Shown here: positions 7,487 to 13,928 of the stretch, in pieces
Numbering within the stretch: position 1 is the first letter of the stretch
Layout of the letters: each line of letters begins with the position of its first letter
NCBI GenBank assembly: GCA_017538005.1
Contig: JAFYJR010000164.1
Span: forward strand, 1 to 13,928
DNA: 13,928 nt
Direction of reading: 5' to 3'
Source of the DNA: Clostridia bacterium
GTDB lineage: Bacteria; Bacillota; Clostridia; Oscillospirales; Acutalibacteraceae
Translations under genes and position numbers: made by a program
Notes under the pieces: model-generated
The model's database searches: none
What the model saw: the letters and a program-made list of their open reading frames with translations, nothing else
What the model was told of the DNA's origin: nothing

Positions 7487-7503
7487 GCCAAATAAGTTAT
7501 TAT
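7475..7503 (+). promoter_or_regulatory. Sigma-A-like promoter for the YtvI-like operon (plus strand)
   Basis: TTGAAA (7475-7480) and TATTAT (7498-7503) have 17-bp spacing, and each matches consensus at five of six bases. The expected transcript start near 7510 precedes AGGAGGG (7514-7520) and the ATG at 7526, leaving a very short leader. This also argues against the in-frame TTG at 7505 as start codon. Confidence 0.65.
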
Positions 7504-7525
7504 ATTGTGCAAAAGGAGGGGTTTT

Positions 7526-8149
7526 ATGTACACAAGTCTTGCGGATCTCCTCAGCGAAATCAAAAACAGCGGCAAGGACTGGATAAAGTCCCAGATCAAA
7601 GTCTCCGCTCTCACATTTCTGCTCGTGATGATCGGTCTTTTCATCGCAGATGCAGTCTGTGAAAAGAAGTACGGTTCGGGCTTTGTACCGGATGCTCTGA
7701 TACCGCTTATAGCGATTTTCATCGCAACAGTTGACGCGATTCCCGTACTGGGTGTAAGTATCACCATGCTGCCCTGGGCAGCCCTTGAGACCATCTTTGC
7801 CGAACCCCGCACAAAAGGTCTTGCGATACTCCTTGTCTTCATCTGCGTTATGGTTATCAAGCAGATTTCCGAACCCTTCATTCGCGGAAAGACACTCGGC
7901 GTAAGCCCGCTTGAGGAAGTCGCCGCCGCGGCAGCGGGATGGGTTGCGTTTTCTTTCCTCGGCGCCCTCGGTTCCGGCCTTGGTGTAATAGTTGTTCCGA
8001 TTCTTTACACTGTCGGAAAGAAAGTTTACATAAGCACCCATTCACAGACATATTTTACGAAACAGAACGAAAGACGCGCGGTAGACGGCAGACGCTCCGG
8101 CGCTGTTGATATCACTGACGAAGTAGAGGATGTAACCGAAAATGAGTAA
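7526..8149 (+). CDS. Half-length AI-2E/YtvI-family integral membrane protein
   Basis: The 207-aa protein matches the C-terminal half of the AI-2E transporter/PerM family, closest in feel to the sporulation protein YtvI. Signature stretches are ATVDAIPVLGVSITMLPWA (67-85) and IKQISEPFIRGKTLGVSPLE (111-130), followed by a Gly-rich final membrane region (about 138-163). Predicted membrane segments are near 27-44, 56-90, 97-114 and 134-165. Full-length members have about 350 aa and roughly eight helices; the N-terminal half is missing and replaced by a short amphipathic leader (MYTSLADLLSEIKNSGK). The C-terminus (from about 170) is a soluble charged tail. The start ATG at 7526 follows AGGAGGG at 7514-7520. 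It is the first gene of its operon and overlaps the next by 8 nt (ATGAGTAA). The transported substrate, if any, is unknown. Confidence 0.8.
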   Translation: MYTSLADLLSEIKNSGKDWIKSQIKVSALTFLLVMIGLFIADAVCEKKYGSGFVPDALIPLIAIFIATVDAIPVLGVSITMLPWAALETIFAEPRTKGLAILLVFICVMVIKQISEPFIRGKTLGVSPLEEVAAAAAGWVAFSFLGALGSGLGVIVVPILYTVGKKVYISTHSQTYFTKQNERRAVDGRRSGAVDITDEVEDVTENE

Positions 8150-9011
8150 TTTGCTCTCACAGATTGAACAGGGTTATCCGAAGTTCTCAAAGAGTCACAA
8201 ACGAATTGCGGATTTCATCCTGCATAATTACGAAAAGGCCGCTTACTGTACCGCTGCCAGACTCGGCGCCGAAACCGGCATCTCCGAGTCGACCGTAGTA
8301 CGGTTTGCGACTCATCTCGGTTTTGAGGGCTATCCGGAGTTTCAGGCGGCCCTGCAGGACGACATAAAAAGCAAGCTGACCACCATCCAGCGTATGGAAG
8401 TCGCGGACCTCAAGATGTCCGACTCGGACGTTCTTGACAGAGTCATGCGCCGCGACCGCGAGGCCATAAAGGAGACTCTCGAGAACATCTCGAGAGAGGA
8501 CTTCGCCGCGGCCGCGAAAGCCGTAAACGGCGCCGAAAGGATATACATCCTCGGTGTCAGAAGCGCCGCGCCGCTTGCTGACTTTATGTACTTCTATCTG
8601 AAGATGATTTACGACAATGTTGTCCTTATCACCAGCGCGAGTTCCTCGGAAGAGTTTGAAAACATCTTCAAAATCAGAAAGACTGACGCCTGCATAGCCA
8701 TAAGTTTCCCGCGTTACTCAAAGCAGGTTGTATCAACTTTGAAATATGCCAAAGACAAAGGCGCGACCGTCGTTGCCATTACAGATTCCGAAACTTCGCC
8801 CATAGCCGCTCTTGCCGACTTTACGCTTACGGCAAAGAGCAATATGGCTTCATTCATGGATTCACTCGTCGCGCCGCTCAGTCTGATAAATGCCCTTATT
8901 GTAGAGATGACTCTCGACAGGAAAGACGATGTTCACAACACCTTCTCGGAACTTGAGAGCATCTGGGACAAGTACGGTGTCTATGACACGGAGGATACTG
9001 CCGATGAGTAA
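8142..9011 (+). CDS. MurR/RpiR-family transcriptional regulator (HTH + SIS)
   Basis: This 289-aa protein has the two-domain RpiR layout. The N-terminal HTH (about 1-77) includes AARLGAETGISESTVVRFA (38-56), the characteristic recognition helix of the family. The SIS sugar-phosphate-binding domain (about 121-260) includes YILGVRSAAPLADF (135-148), the SASSSE loop (165-170), CIAISFPRYSKQVV (184-197) and VVAITDSETSPIAALAD (210-226). Such regulators usually respond to phosphosugars and control sugar or amino-sugar catabolic genes. No sugar gene lies next to it here; it sits between a membrane protein and a flavoprotein, so its targets may be elsewhere. The start overlaps the preceding gene by 8 nt, and only a modest GAGGATG (8125-8131) precedes it, so coupling is likely. 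The same ATGAGTAA overlap joins it to the next gene. Confidence 0.92.
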   Translation: MSNLLSQIEQGYPKFSKSHKRIADFILHNYEKAAYCTAARLGAETGISESTVVRFATHLGFEGYPEFQAALQDDIKSKLTTIQRMEVADLKMSDSDVLDRVMRRDREAIKETLENISREDFAAAAKAVNGAERIYILGVRSAAPLADFMYFYLKMIYDNVVLITSASSSEEFENIFKIRKTDACIAISFPRYSKQVVSTLKYAKDKGATVVAITDSETSPIAALADFTLTAKSNMASFMDSLVAPLSLINALIVEMTLDRKDDVHNTFSELESIWDKYGVYDTEDTADE

Positions 9012-10920
9012 AGTCGGTGTCATAGGTGGCGGCCCTGCCGGCTGCCTTGCGGCCTGTACCGCCGCGCTGTGGAGTAACGATGTTACCCTCATTGAACGCA
9101 ACGGCAAGATAGGCCGCAAACTCCTCATTACGGGCAAGGGCCGCTGCAATGTGACAAACGCCTGCCCCGACATTAAAGGTTTCATCAGCAATGTTCCCGT
9201 AAACGGCCGTTTTCTCTACAGCGGTCTGTATAAGTTTATGACGTATGACACCATGACTCTGTTTGAAGAACTCGGTGTCCCGCTTAAAGTCGAGAGAGGA
9301 GACAGGGTATTTCCCGTTTCAGACAAATCCTCCGACATTGTCGACGCGCTCTATGGTTATCTGAAAAGGTCCGGTGTCAGAGTCATCTTTGACACAAGGG
9401 TAACCGACATAAAACATGACAATAACCGTTTTCAGGTTGTCTGCGAAGGCGATAAAACCTTTTTCTTCGACAGACTGATCCTCGCCACAGGTGGCGCTTC
9501 ATACGGTGCTACGGGCTCCACAGGCGACGGCTACGCCTTTGCCCGCGCCCTCGGTCACACCGTGGTCGAACTGAGCCCTTCGCTCGTCCCGATAGAATCT
9601 GACGACTCATGCTGCAAAGAGATGCAGGGTCTTTCGCTTAAGAATGTCGGCATCCGCATTCTCGCGAACAGAACCGGGAGGACAGTATACAGCGACTTCG
9701 GCGAAATGCTTTTCACACATTTCGGTGTTTCCGGACCGACCATTCTCAGCGCGACGTCGCATATCCGTTCCGTAAGTCCGGGACAGTATACATTGTTCAT
9801 CGACTTAAAACCCGCACTTACAGAAGAGCAACTGGATTTCAGAATTCTGCGCGATTTCTCTGAGCAGACGAACAAAGACTTCAAGAACTCGCTGGGGAAT
9901 CTTCTGCCCTCGAAAATGATTCCGGTTATTGTTGAACGCAGCGGTATCGATCCCGCTAAGAAAGTAAACCAGATAACAAAATCAGAACGCCTTGCTCTCG
10001 TATGTCTGCTGAAGAACTTCCGTATTGAACTCACGCGGCTTCGTCCGCTTTCGGAAGCGATAGTTACCTCCGGCGGCATAGACACGAAAGAGATTGATCC
10101 GAAGACAATGGAATCAAAACTCGTTCCCGGTCTGTATTTCGCCGGCGAGATTATAGATGTTGACGCATACACAGGCGGTTTTAATCTTCAGATTGCTTTC
10201 ACAACCGGCTTTGTGGCGGGCAATTCACAAAAGGACTCAAGAGGTGAGAGAATGTTTAACATAGCGATAGACGGCCCCGGCGGTGCAGGAAAGAGCAGTA
10301 TCTCCAAGGCCGTCTCGAAAGAACTCGGCTTTATCTATGTTGATACCGGAGCTCTCTACAGAGCTGTGGGACTCTACTGTCTCAGAAACGGTATAAAGAC
10401 CGATGACACGGAAGCTGTTACCGCCGCTCTTGAAAATGTTGCGGTGGATTTCACATACATTGACGGTGAACAGCGCGTGACGCTGAACGGGGAGGATGTC
10501 TCTGAAGACATACGACTTCCCGAAGCATCCATGGCCGCTTCGAACGTTTCCGCGATTCCCGCGGTTCGCGAGTTCCTTCTTGAACTGCAGAGAAAAATCG
10601 CGAGAGAGAAAGACGTCCTCATGGACGGCCGCGACATAGGAACCGTCATATTGCCCGACGCACAGCTTAAAATCTTCCTTACCGCTTCTCCCGAAGTACG
10701 CGCAAAGAGGCGCTATGACGAACTCATTGCCAAGGGCAAGGAAGTGAACTTCGACGATGTACTCCGCGAGCTCAAAGAGCGCGACTGGCAGGACTCCCAC
10801 AGGGAGACAGCCCCGCTGAAACAGGCGGACGACGCGGTACTCGTCGATACATCCGACATGACATTTGATGAAGTAAAAGAAACAATAATCCGGCTTTACG
10901 AGGAGAGAAAAAATGGCTGA
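9004..10920 (+). CDS. cmk: HI0933/YhiN-family FAD flavoprotein fused in frame to (d)CMP kinase
   Basis: One uninterrupted 638-codon frame holds two complete enzymes. Residues 1-406 form a HI0933-family (aminoacetone-oxidase-like) flavoprotein: VIGGGPAGCLA (6-16) for FAD, GRKLLITGKGRCNVTN (37-52), ATGGASYGATGSTGDG (161-176) and the closing LYFAGEIIDVDAYTGGFNLQ (377-396). Residues 407-416 (NSQKDSRGER) form a short linker. Residues 417-638 form a full-length, 222-aa cytidylate kinase, which phosphorylates CMP/dCMP: P-loop GPGGAGKS, DTGALYRAVG, DGRDIGT and RERDW-like LKERDWQDSH. The start at 9004 has GGAGGA at 8990-8995; an in-frame ATG at 8929 would only extend back over the regulator gene. A second Shine-Dalgarno and ATG at 10252 could yield free CMK. 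These two genes are normally separate neighbours in clostridia. A missed indel near 10240 is the main alternative to a true fusion. Confidence 0.88.
   Translation: MSKVGVIGGGPAGCLAACTAALWSNDVTLIERNGKIGRKLLITGKGRCNVTNACPDIKGFISNVPVNGRFLYSGLYKFMTYDTMTLFEELGVPLKVERGDRVFPVSDKSSDIVDALYGYLKRSGVRVIFDTRVTDIKHDNNRFQVVCEGDKTFFFDRLILATGGASYGATGSTGDGYAFARALGHTVVELSPSLVPIESDDSCCKEMQGLSLKNVGIRILANRTGRTVYSDFGEMLFTHFGVSGPTILSATSHIRSVSPGQYTLFIDLKPALTEEQLDFRILRDFSEQTNKDFKNSLGNLLPSKMIPVIVERSGIDPAKKVNQITKSERLALVCLLKNFRIELTRLRPLSEAIVTSGGIDTKEIDPKTMESKLVPGLYFAGEIIDVDAYTGGFNLQIAFTTGFVAGNSQKDSRGERMFNIAIDGPGGAGKSSISKAVSKELGFIYVDTGALYRAVGLYCLRNGIKTDDTEAVTAALENVAVDFTYIDGEQRVTLNGEDVSEDIRLPEASMAASNVSAIPAVREFLLELQRKIAREKDVLMDGRDIGTVILPDAQLKIFLTASPEVRAKRRYDELIAKGKEVNFDDVLRELKERDWQDSHRETAPLKQADDAVLVDTSDMTFDEVKETIIRLYEERKNG
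10242..10254 (+). promoter_or_regulatory. Internal ribosome binding site and ATG at the start of the cytidylate kinase part
   Basis: AGGTGAG (10242-10248) precedes an ATG (10252-10254) that is in frame with the upstream flavoprotein and marks exactly the usual N-terminus of cytidylate kinase (MFNIAIDGPGG). It looks like a remnant of, or a working, independent start, so both fused and free kinase may be made. Confidence 0.6.
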
Positions 10921-11644
10921 ACAGATTATCACTAACAAGGACAGACTCAAGTTCTACAACGAAAAAGAATACCACTACAATTGGGACAGGAAGCTCAAAG
11001 ACATGAGCTGGAAATACACGGTTTTTTACCCGATAGTAAAGGCTGTCTGCAGATTCAAATTCGGTGATTTTGAATATCACGGAACTGAAAATCTTCCGAA
11101 AACCGGCCCGGTTATGATATGTTCAAACCATGTCGCCGGTCTTGATCCGATTGCATTAACCGGAATTCTTTACAGAGACCATAACATGAGAAATCTGTAC
11201 TTTATGGCGAAAGAAGAGTTCTTCCATACTTTCTACACGAAAATCCCGCTTCTTGTCCTGGGCGGTTTCCCGGTAAAACGAGGCACTGCCGACAGGGACG
11301 CTCTTGAATTTTCAATCAGGATTCTCAACGAAGGCAATTGCCTTCTTGTTTTCCCTGAAGGCACAAGGGACAAGACCCGTTCGCGTCCGAAGGTTGAAAA
11401 CGCAAAAGCCGGTATGGCTCTGATTGCTCGTGAGACAAAGGCGGATATCGTACCTATGTCTGTCTACAGAGGACCTACGGTAAAGGGTCAGAAGGACAAA
11501 TATGTCATTCGCCTCGGCGAAGTAATTCCTTTTGAGGAACTCGGTCTCGGTGAAAAGCCGAAATCAAGGGAACTTAAAGAAGCAACAAATCTCGTTATGG
11601 AGCGCATCATAGAATTATGGGACAAGGACGGCCAGCAGAAATAA
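10913..11644 (+). CDS. plsC: 1-acyl-sn-glycerol-3-phosphate acyltransferase (PlsC family)
   Basis: The 243-aa protein is a membrane-associated acyltransferase that would add the second acyl chain to lysophosphatidic acid to form phosphatidic acid. The catalytic NHxxxxD motif is NHVAGLDP (72-79; H73, D78). The substrate-binding motifs follow: FPVKRGTADRDA (119-130) and FPEGTRDKTRS (147-157), then IVPMSVYRG. An N-terminal stretch of about 55 residues (charged, then WKYTVFYPIVKAVCRFKFG) precedes the catalytic core and may lie on the membrane. The start ATG at 10913 overlaps the kinase stop by 8 nt and has AGGAG at 10901-10905. The 3' end overlaps ispH by 28 nt. The cmk-plsC-ispH order is a common clostridial arrangement. 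Exact acyl donor and acceptor are inferred from family only. Confidence 0.93.
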   Translation: MAEQIITNKDRLKFYNEKEYHYNWDRKLKDMSWKYTVFYPIVKAVCRFKFGDFEYHGTENLPKTGPVMICSNHVAGLDPIALTGILYRDHNMRNLYFMAKEEFFHTFYTKIPLLVLGGFPVKRGTADRDALEFSIRILNEGNCLLVFPEGTRDKTRSRPKVENAKAGMALIARETKADIVPMSVYRGPTVKGQKDKYVIRLGEVIPFEELGLGEKPKSRELKEATNLVMERIIELWDKDGQQK

Positions 11645-13788
11645 GACTCGCCGAAACCGCCGGATTCTGTTTCGGCGTTGAACGGGCGATAAACGGCGCG
11701 CGTGAATTTGCCGCCGACAAAGACAGGACTAACATCTACTGCCTTGGTGAATTGATTCACAACAATGTAATCAATTCAAAACTCAGGGCGGACGGTGTTC
11801 GTATTGAAGATGATTATCACAAAATCCCCGAACATTCGCATGTCATAATCAGAGCTCACGGAGTTTCCAAAGAGGTTTATGACTATTTTGCGAAATCCGA
11901 TATCGACTACATTGACATGACCTGTCCGTTCGTCACGAGAATCCACAAAATCGTATCCGAAATTCCGAAAGAGAATTCTTTCCTGCTCGTGGCGGGGGAT
12001 GAGAACCATCCCGAGGTTATCGGAATCTGCGGTTTTGCCGAATGTCCGTATCGTGTCTTCAAAAATGCTGACGAACTGAAGGCTATACTTACTGAATTTT
12101 CGGACACTTGTCCCGATACTCAGGCATTTTTTGTCTGTCAGACTACTTTTTCAGTAACAGAGTGGGAAAAATGTTTAAAAATAATAAATTTATTATGTAC
12201 AAGCCCAACTGTTTTTGATACAATATGTAAAGCTACGCAGGAAAGGCAGTCCGAGGCAGAGCGTCTTTCCAAGGAGTGCGATGCTATGGTAGTCATCGGG
12301 TCTTCACACTCCTCAAACACTGTGAAGCTTTACAACATCTGCAAAGAGAATTGTAAAACATGCCTCATCGAATCGGCAAAGGAACTGGACGCAAACTTCC
12401 TAGATGGCGCAAAAACCATCGGTGTCACGGCGGGAGCCTCGACACCTGCCACAACAATAAAGGGGGTACTTGAGACGATGTCTGAAGTAGAAAACAAAAA
12501 TCTGAATGGTGCGGAAGACTTCGAGGCAATGCTCGAGGAGTCTTTAAGCAACATGAGTACCGATCAGAGGGTAAAGGGCGTTATCGTAGGCGTTACACCT
12601 TCTGAGATCCAAATTGACATAGGAAGGAAGCAGACCGGTTATATCGCATACACCGAGTGGAGTTATGATCCCACGGTTGATCCCGCCGAAGAGGCAAAAG
12701 TAGGCGATGAGATAAACGTTGTTATCATGAAGACCAACGACGTTGAAGGCACGATTATGTGCTCAAAGAAGCGCTATGACAGCTCAAATTCATGGGACGA
12801 ACTCGAAGCGGCCATGGAAGCGGGCGACAAGATAGAAGGTACTGTTACCGACGTCATCAAAGGCGGTATCATAGCAACAACACAGAAAGGTGTCCGTGTA
12901 TTCATTCCCGGTTCACTTACCGGCATTCCGAAGGATGCCCCGATGGACGAACTCAAGAACACAAAGGTTGCCTTCAAAATCATTGAAGTCAACAAACAGC
13001 GCAGACGCGCAGTCGGCTCGATAAAAGCCCATTCTTCATCTGCCCGCAAAGAGGCTCAGGAAGCTTTCTGGGCTCAGGCAGAAGTAGGCCAGGTTTACAC
13101 CGGCGTAGTCAAGTCACTTACAAACTACGGCGCTTTTGTCGACATCGGCGGAGTTGACGGCATGATCCACATCTCCGAACTCTCCTGGAAGCGCATCAGA
13201 CATCCTTCCGAGATTCTTAATGTCGGCGACACCGTAGAAGTATTCATCAAATCCCTTGAGGACAACAAGATTTCTCTCGGCTACAAGAAAGACGAGGACA
13301 ATCCCTGGGTTATCCTGAAGAACACCTATTCCGTTGGCGATGTAATCGACGCCAAGATTGTCGGCATGACAACTTTCGGCGCGTTTGCAAATGTCATTGA
13401 CGGCATCGACGGTCTCATCCACATCTCTCAGATTGCCAACAAGCGTATCGAGAAGCCGCAGGATGTTCTTAAAGTCGGCGACACGGTAACTGTTAAGATT
13501 ACCGAGATTGACTACGACAAGAAACGCGTAAGTCTCTCCATCCGCGCGCTCCTTCCTCCTGAGGAAGAGCCGGAAGAGGAAGCCGCCCCGGCAGAGGAGA
13601 CTCCCGCTGAGGAAGCTCCCGCTGCAGAGGAACCCGCAGTTGAGAAAGCTCCTGTTGAAGAGCCCGCAGTTGAAGAGGCTCCCGTTGAGGAAGCTCCGGC
13701 TGAAGAGCCTGCTGCTGAAGAGGCACCCGCAGAGGAAGCTCCGGCTGAAGAACCTGCTGCTGAAGAAGAAGCAAAAGAAGCTGAATAA
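11617..13788 (+). CDS. ispH: IspH (HMBPP reductase) fused to 30S ribosomal protein S1, with Glu/Ala/Pro tail
   Basis: This 723-aa protein joins two functions. Residues 1-287 are 4-hydroxy-3-methylbut-2-enyl diphosphate reductase, the last step of the MEP isoprenoid pathway. Its [4Fe-4S] ligands are C18 (AGFCFGV), C103 (MTCPFV) and C204 (TICKATQERQ); substrate residues include H48, H81 and H131, the SSN motif (232-234) and S275. Residues ~316-386, 403-471, 489-558 and 574-643 are four S1 RNA-binding domains; the last two are most typical (YGAFVDIGGVDGMIHISELS, FGAFANVIDGIDGLIHISQI). Residues 647-723 are an acidic Glu/Ala/Pro repeat tail. The start ATG at 11617 is inside plsC and has only a distant GGAG (11599-11602). 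The IspH-S1 fusion is well known in clostridia. An ATG at 12478 behind AAAGGGGG could start a separate S1. A hairpin terminator follows. Confidence 0.95.
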   Translation: MGQGRPAEIRLAETAGFCFGVERAINGAREFAADKDRTNIYCLGELIHNNVINSKLRADGVRIEDDYHKIPEHSHVIIRAHGVSKEVYDYFAKSDIDYIDMTCPFVTRIHKIVSEIPKENSFLLVAGDENHPEVIGICGFAECPYRVFKNADELKAILTEFSDTCPDTQAFFVCQTTFSVTEWEKCLKIINLLCTSPTVFDTICKATQERQSEAERLSKECDAMVVIGSSHSSNTVKLYNICKENCKTCLIESAKELDANFLDGAKTIGVTAGASTPATTIKGVLETMSEVENKNLNGAEDFEAMLEESLSNMSTDQRVKGVIVGVTPSEIQIDIGRKQTGYIAYTEWSYDPTVDPAEEAKVGDEINVVIMKTNDVEGTIMCSKKRYDSSNSWDELEAAMEAGDKIEGTVTDVIKGGIIATTQKGVRVFIPGSLTGIPKDAPMDELKNTKVAFKIIEVNKQRRRAVGSIKAHSSSARKEAQEAFWAQAEVGQVYTGVVKSLTNYGAFVDIGGVDGMIHISELSWKRIRHPSEILNVGDTVEVFIKSLEDNKISLGYKKDEDNPWVILKNTYSVGDVIDAKIVGMTTFGAFANVIDGIDGLIHISQIANKRIEKPQDVLKVGDTVTVKITEIDYDKKRVSLSIRALLPPEEEPEEEAAPAEETPAEEAPAAEEPAVEKAPVEEPAVEEAPVEEAPAEEPAAEEAPAEEAPAEEPAAEEEAKEAE
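13687..13767 (+). repeat. Imperfect tandem repeat coding the acidic S1 tail
   Basis: Two 36-nt copies, 13687-13722 and 13732-13767, lie 45 nt (15 codons) apart in frame. By my alignment they differ at two wobble positions (GAG/GAA). Both encode EEAPAEEPAAEE. The surrounding tail from about 13555 is built of related EEAP/EEPA units, which suggests growth by slippage or unequal duplication. Confidence 0.75.
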
Positions 13789-13828
13789 AAAAGAAAAAGG
13801 CAACTTTTACGAGTTGCCTTTTTCTTTT
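13789..13828 (+). terminator. Intrinsic terminator after ispH/rpsA
   Basis: A 16-bp stem begins right after the stop codon: the 5' arm at 13789-13804 ends AAAAAGGCAAC, the loop is TTTTACGA (13805-13812), and the 3' arm starts GTTGCCTTTTTCTTTT (13813-13828). The U-run forms the 3' part of the stem itself, so the top of the hairpin (GGCAAC/GTTGCC) followed by U-rich RNA is the active form. It ends the operon that starts at 7526. Confidence 0.88.
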
Positions 13829-13837
13829 GAGGATTAA

Positions 13838-13928
13838 ATGCTTGATTTTGAACTGACTGAAAAAGAAGATGTCTGGACACATCTGAAAAACTCCGAAAAA
13901 CCCGTTGTTCTTTTCGGTATGGGTAACG
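13838..13928 (+). CDS. Unrecognised protein, N-terminal 30 codons (3' end outside window)
   Basis: An ATG at 13838 follows GAGGA (13829-13833), which touches the foot of the preceding terminator. The frame stays open to the window end. The peptide starts MLDFELTEKEDVWTHLKNSE and reaches a hydrophobic strand plus glycine turn, KPVVLFGMGN, which looks like the first beta-strand and loop of a Rossmann-type fold. It is too short to assign a function. It could be transcribed by readthrough of the terminator or from a promoter I could not see in the 9-nt gap. Confidence 0.6.
   Translation, partial: MLDFELTEKEDVWTHLKNSEKPVVLFGMGN

Noticed and set aside
7505..7525. TTG start for the YtvI-like protein
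   Set aside because: It lies upstream of the ribosome binding site and near or before the expected transcript start; the ATG at 7526 is well supported.
8929..9003. Upstream ATG extending the flavoprotein by 25 residues
   Set aside because: The extension overlaps the regulator gene's coding end and precedes the conserved VIGGGPAG N-terminus; the ATG at 9004 has a well-placed GGAGGA.
13555..13785. Repeat array considered as CRISPR-like or minisatellite
   Set aside because: The repeats are in frame, multiples of three, without spacers of constant size, and simply encode the EEAP-type tail.
13114..13803. 229-codon open frame on the minus strand opposite the S1 domains and tail
   Set aside because: Composition (Phe/Ser/Leu/Arg-rich) is that of the complement of a GA-rich tail, and the plus strand clearly codes for S1.

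Overview
The window looks like a chromosomal segment of a gut- or rumen-type Clostridia (Bacillota; Oscillospirales- or Lachnospirales-like). The reasons are the order carB-pyrK-pyrD-pyrF-pyrE-pyrB, the use of a PyrK/PyrD class 1B dihydroorotate dehydrogenase, the cmk-plsC-ispH/rpsA order with the IspH-S1 fusion typical of clostridia, a YtvI-like membrane protein, strong GGAGG ribosome binding sites and short AT-rich sigma-A-like promoters. The taxon is inferred from gene content. Base composition is roughly balanced GC/AT by eye. I see no mobile element, CRISPR array, tRNA or rRNA.

Region 1 (1-4860, + strand) is the downstream part of a de novo UMP operon: the end of carB, then pyrK, pyrD, pyrF, pyrE and pyrB, with junctions from a 16-nt overlap to a 9-nt gap. 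It ends at a strong hairpin terminator shared with the convergent gene. Together these genes take carbamoyl phosphate and aspartate to UMP. PyrB is unusual: it carries the Cys4 zinc domain of the PyrI regulatory chain at its C-terminus but lacks the PyrI nucleotide-binding domain.

Region 2 (4869-7420, - strand) has two genes. One is a 515-aa NAD-dependent epimerase/dehydratase-like protein with an added C-terminal zinc ribbon, with its own sigma-A-like promoter and a codon usage suggesting high expression. The other is a 306-aa membrane protein with a coiled coil and a degenerate signal-peptidase (S26B/SipW-like) fold that seems to lack the nucleophilic serine.

Region 3 (7526-13788, + strand) is a second, tightly packed operon read divergently from the pseudo-signal-peptidase gene. 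The two divergent promoters physically overlap. The operon holds a half-length AI-2E/YtvI-family membrane protein, a MurR/RpiR regulator, a HI0933-family flavoprotein fused in frame to cytidylate kinase, a PlsC-type acyltransferase, and IspH fused to a four-S1-domain RpsA with a long Glu/Ala/Pro tail. Three consecutive junctions have 8-nt start/stop overlaps. A hairpin terminator follows, and then the first 30 codons of an unrecognised gene. This operon links nucleotide (CMP/dCMP), phospholipid and isoprenoid synthesis to translation.

The points most worth a second look are the PyrB-PyrI zinc-domain fusion, the flavoprotein-CMK fusion, the inactive S26-like protein paired divergently with a truncated YtvI, and the epimerase-zinc-ribbon fusion. 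No clear new defence or mobile system is visible.
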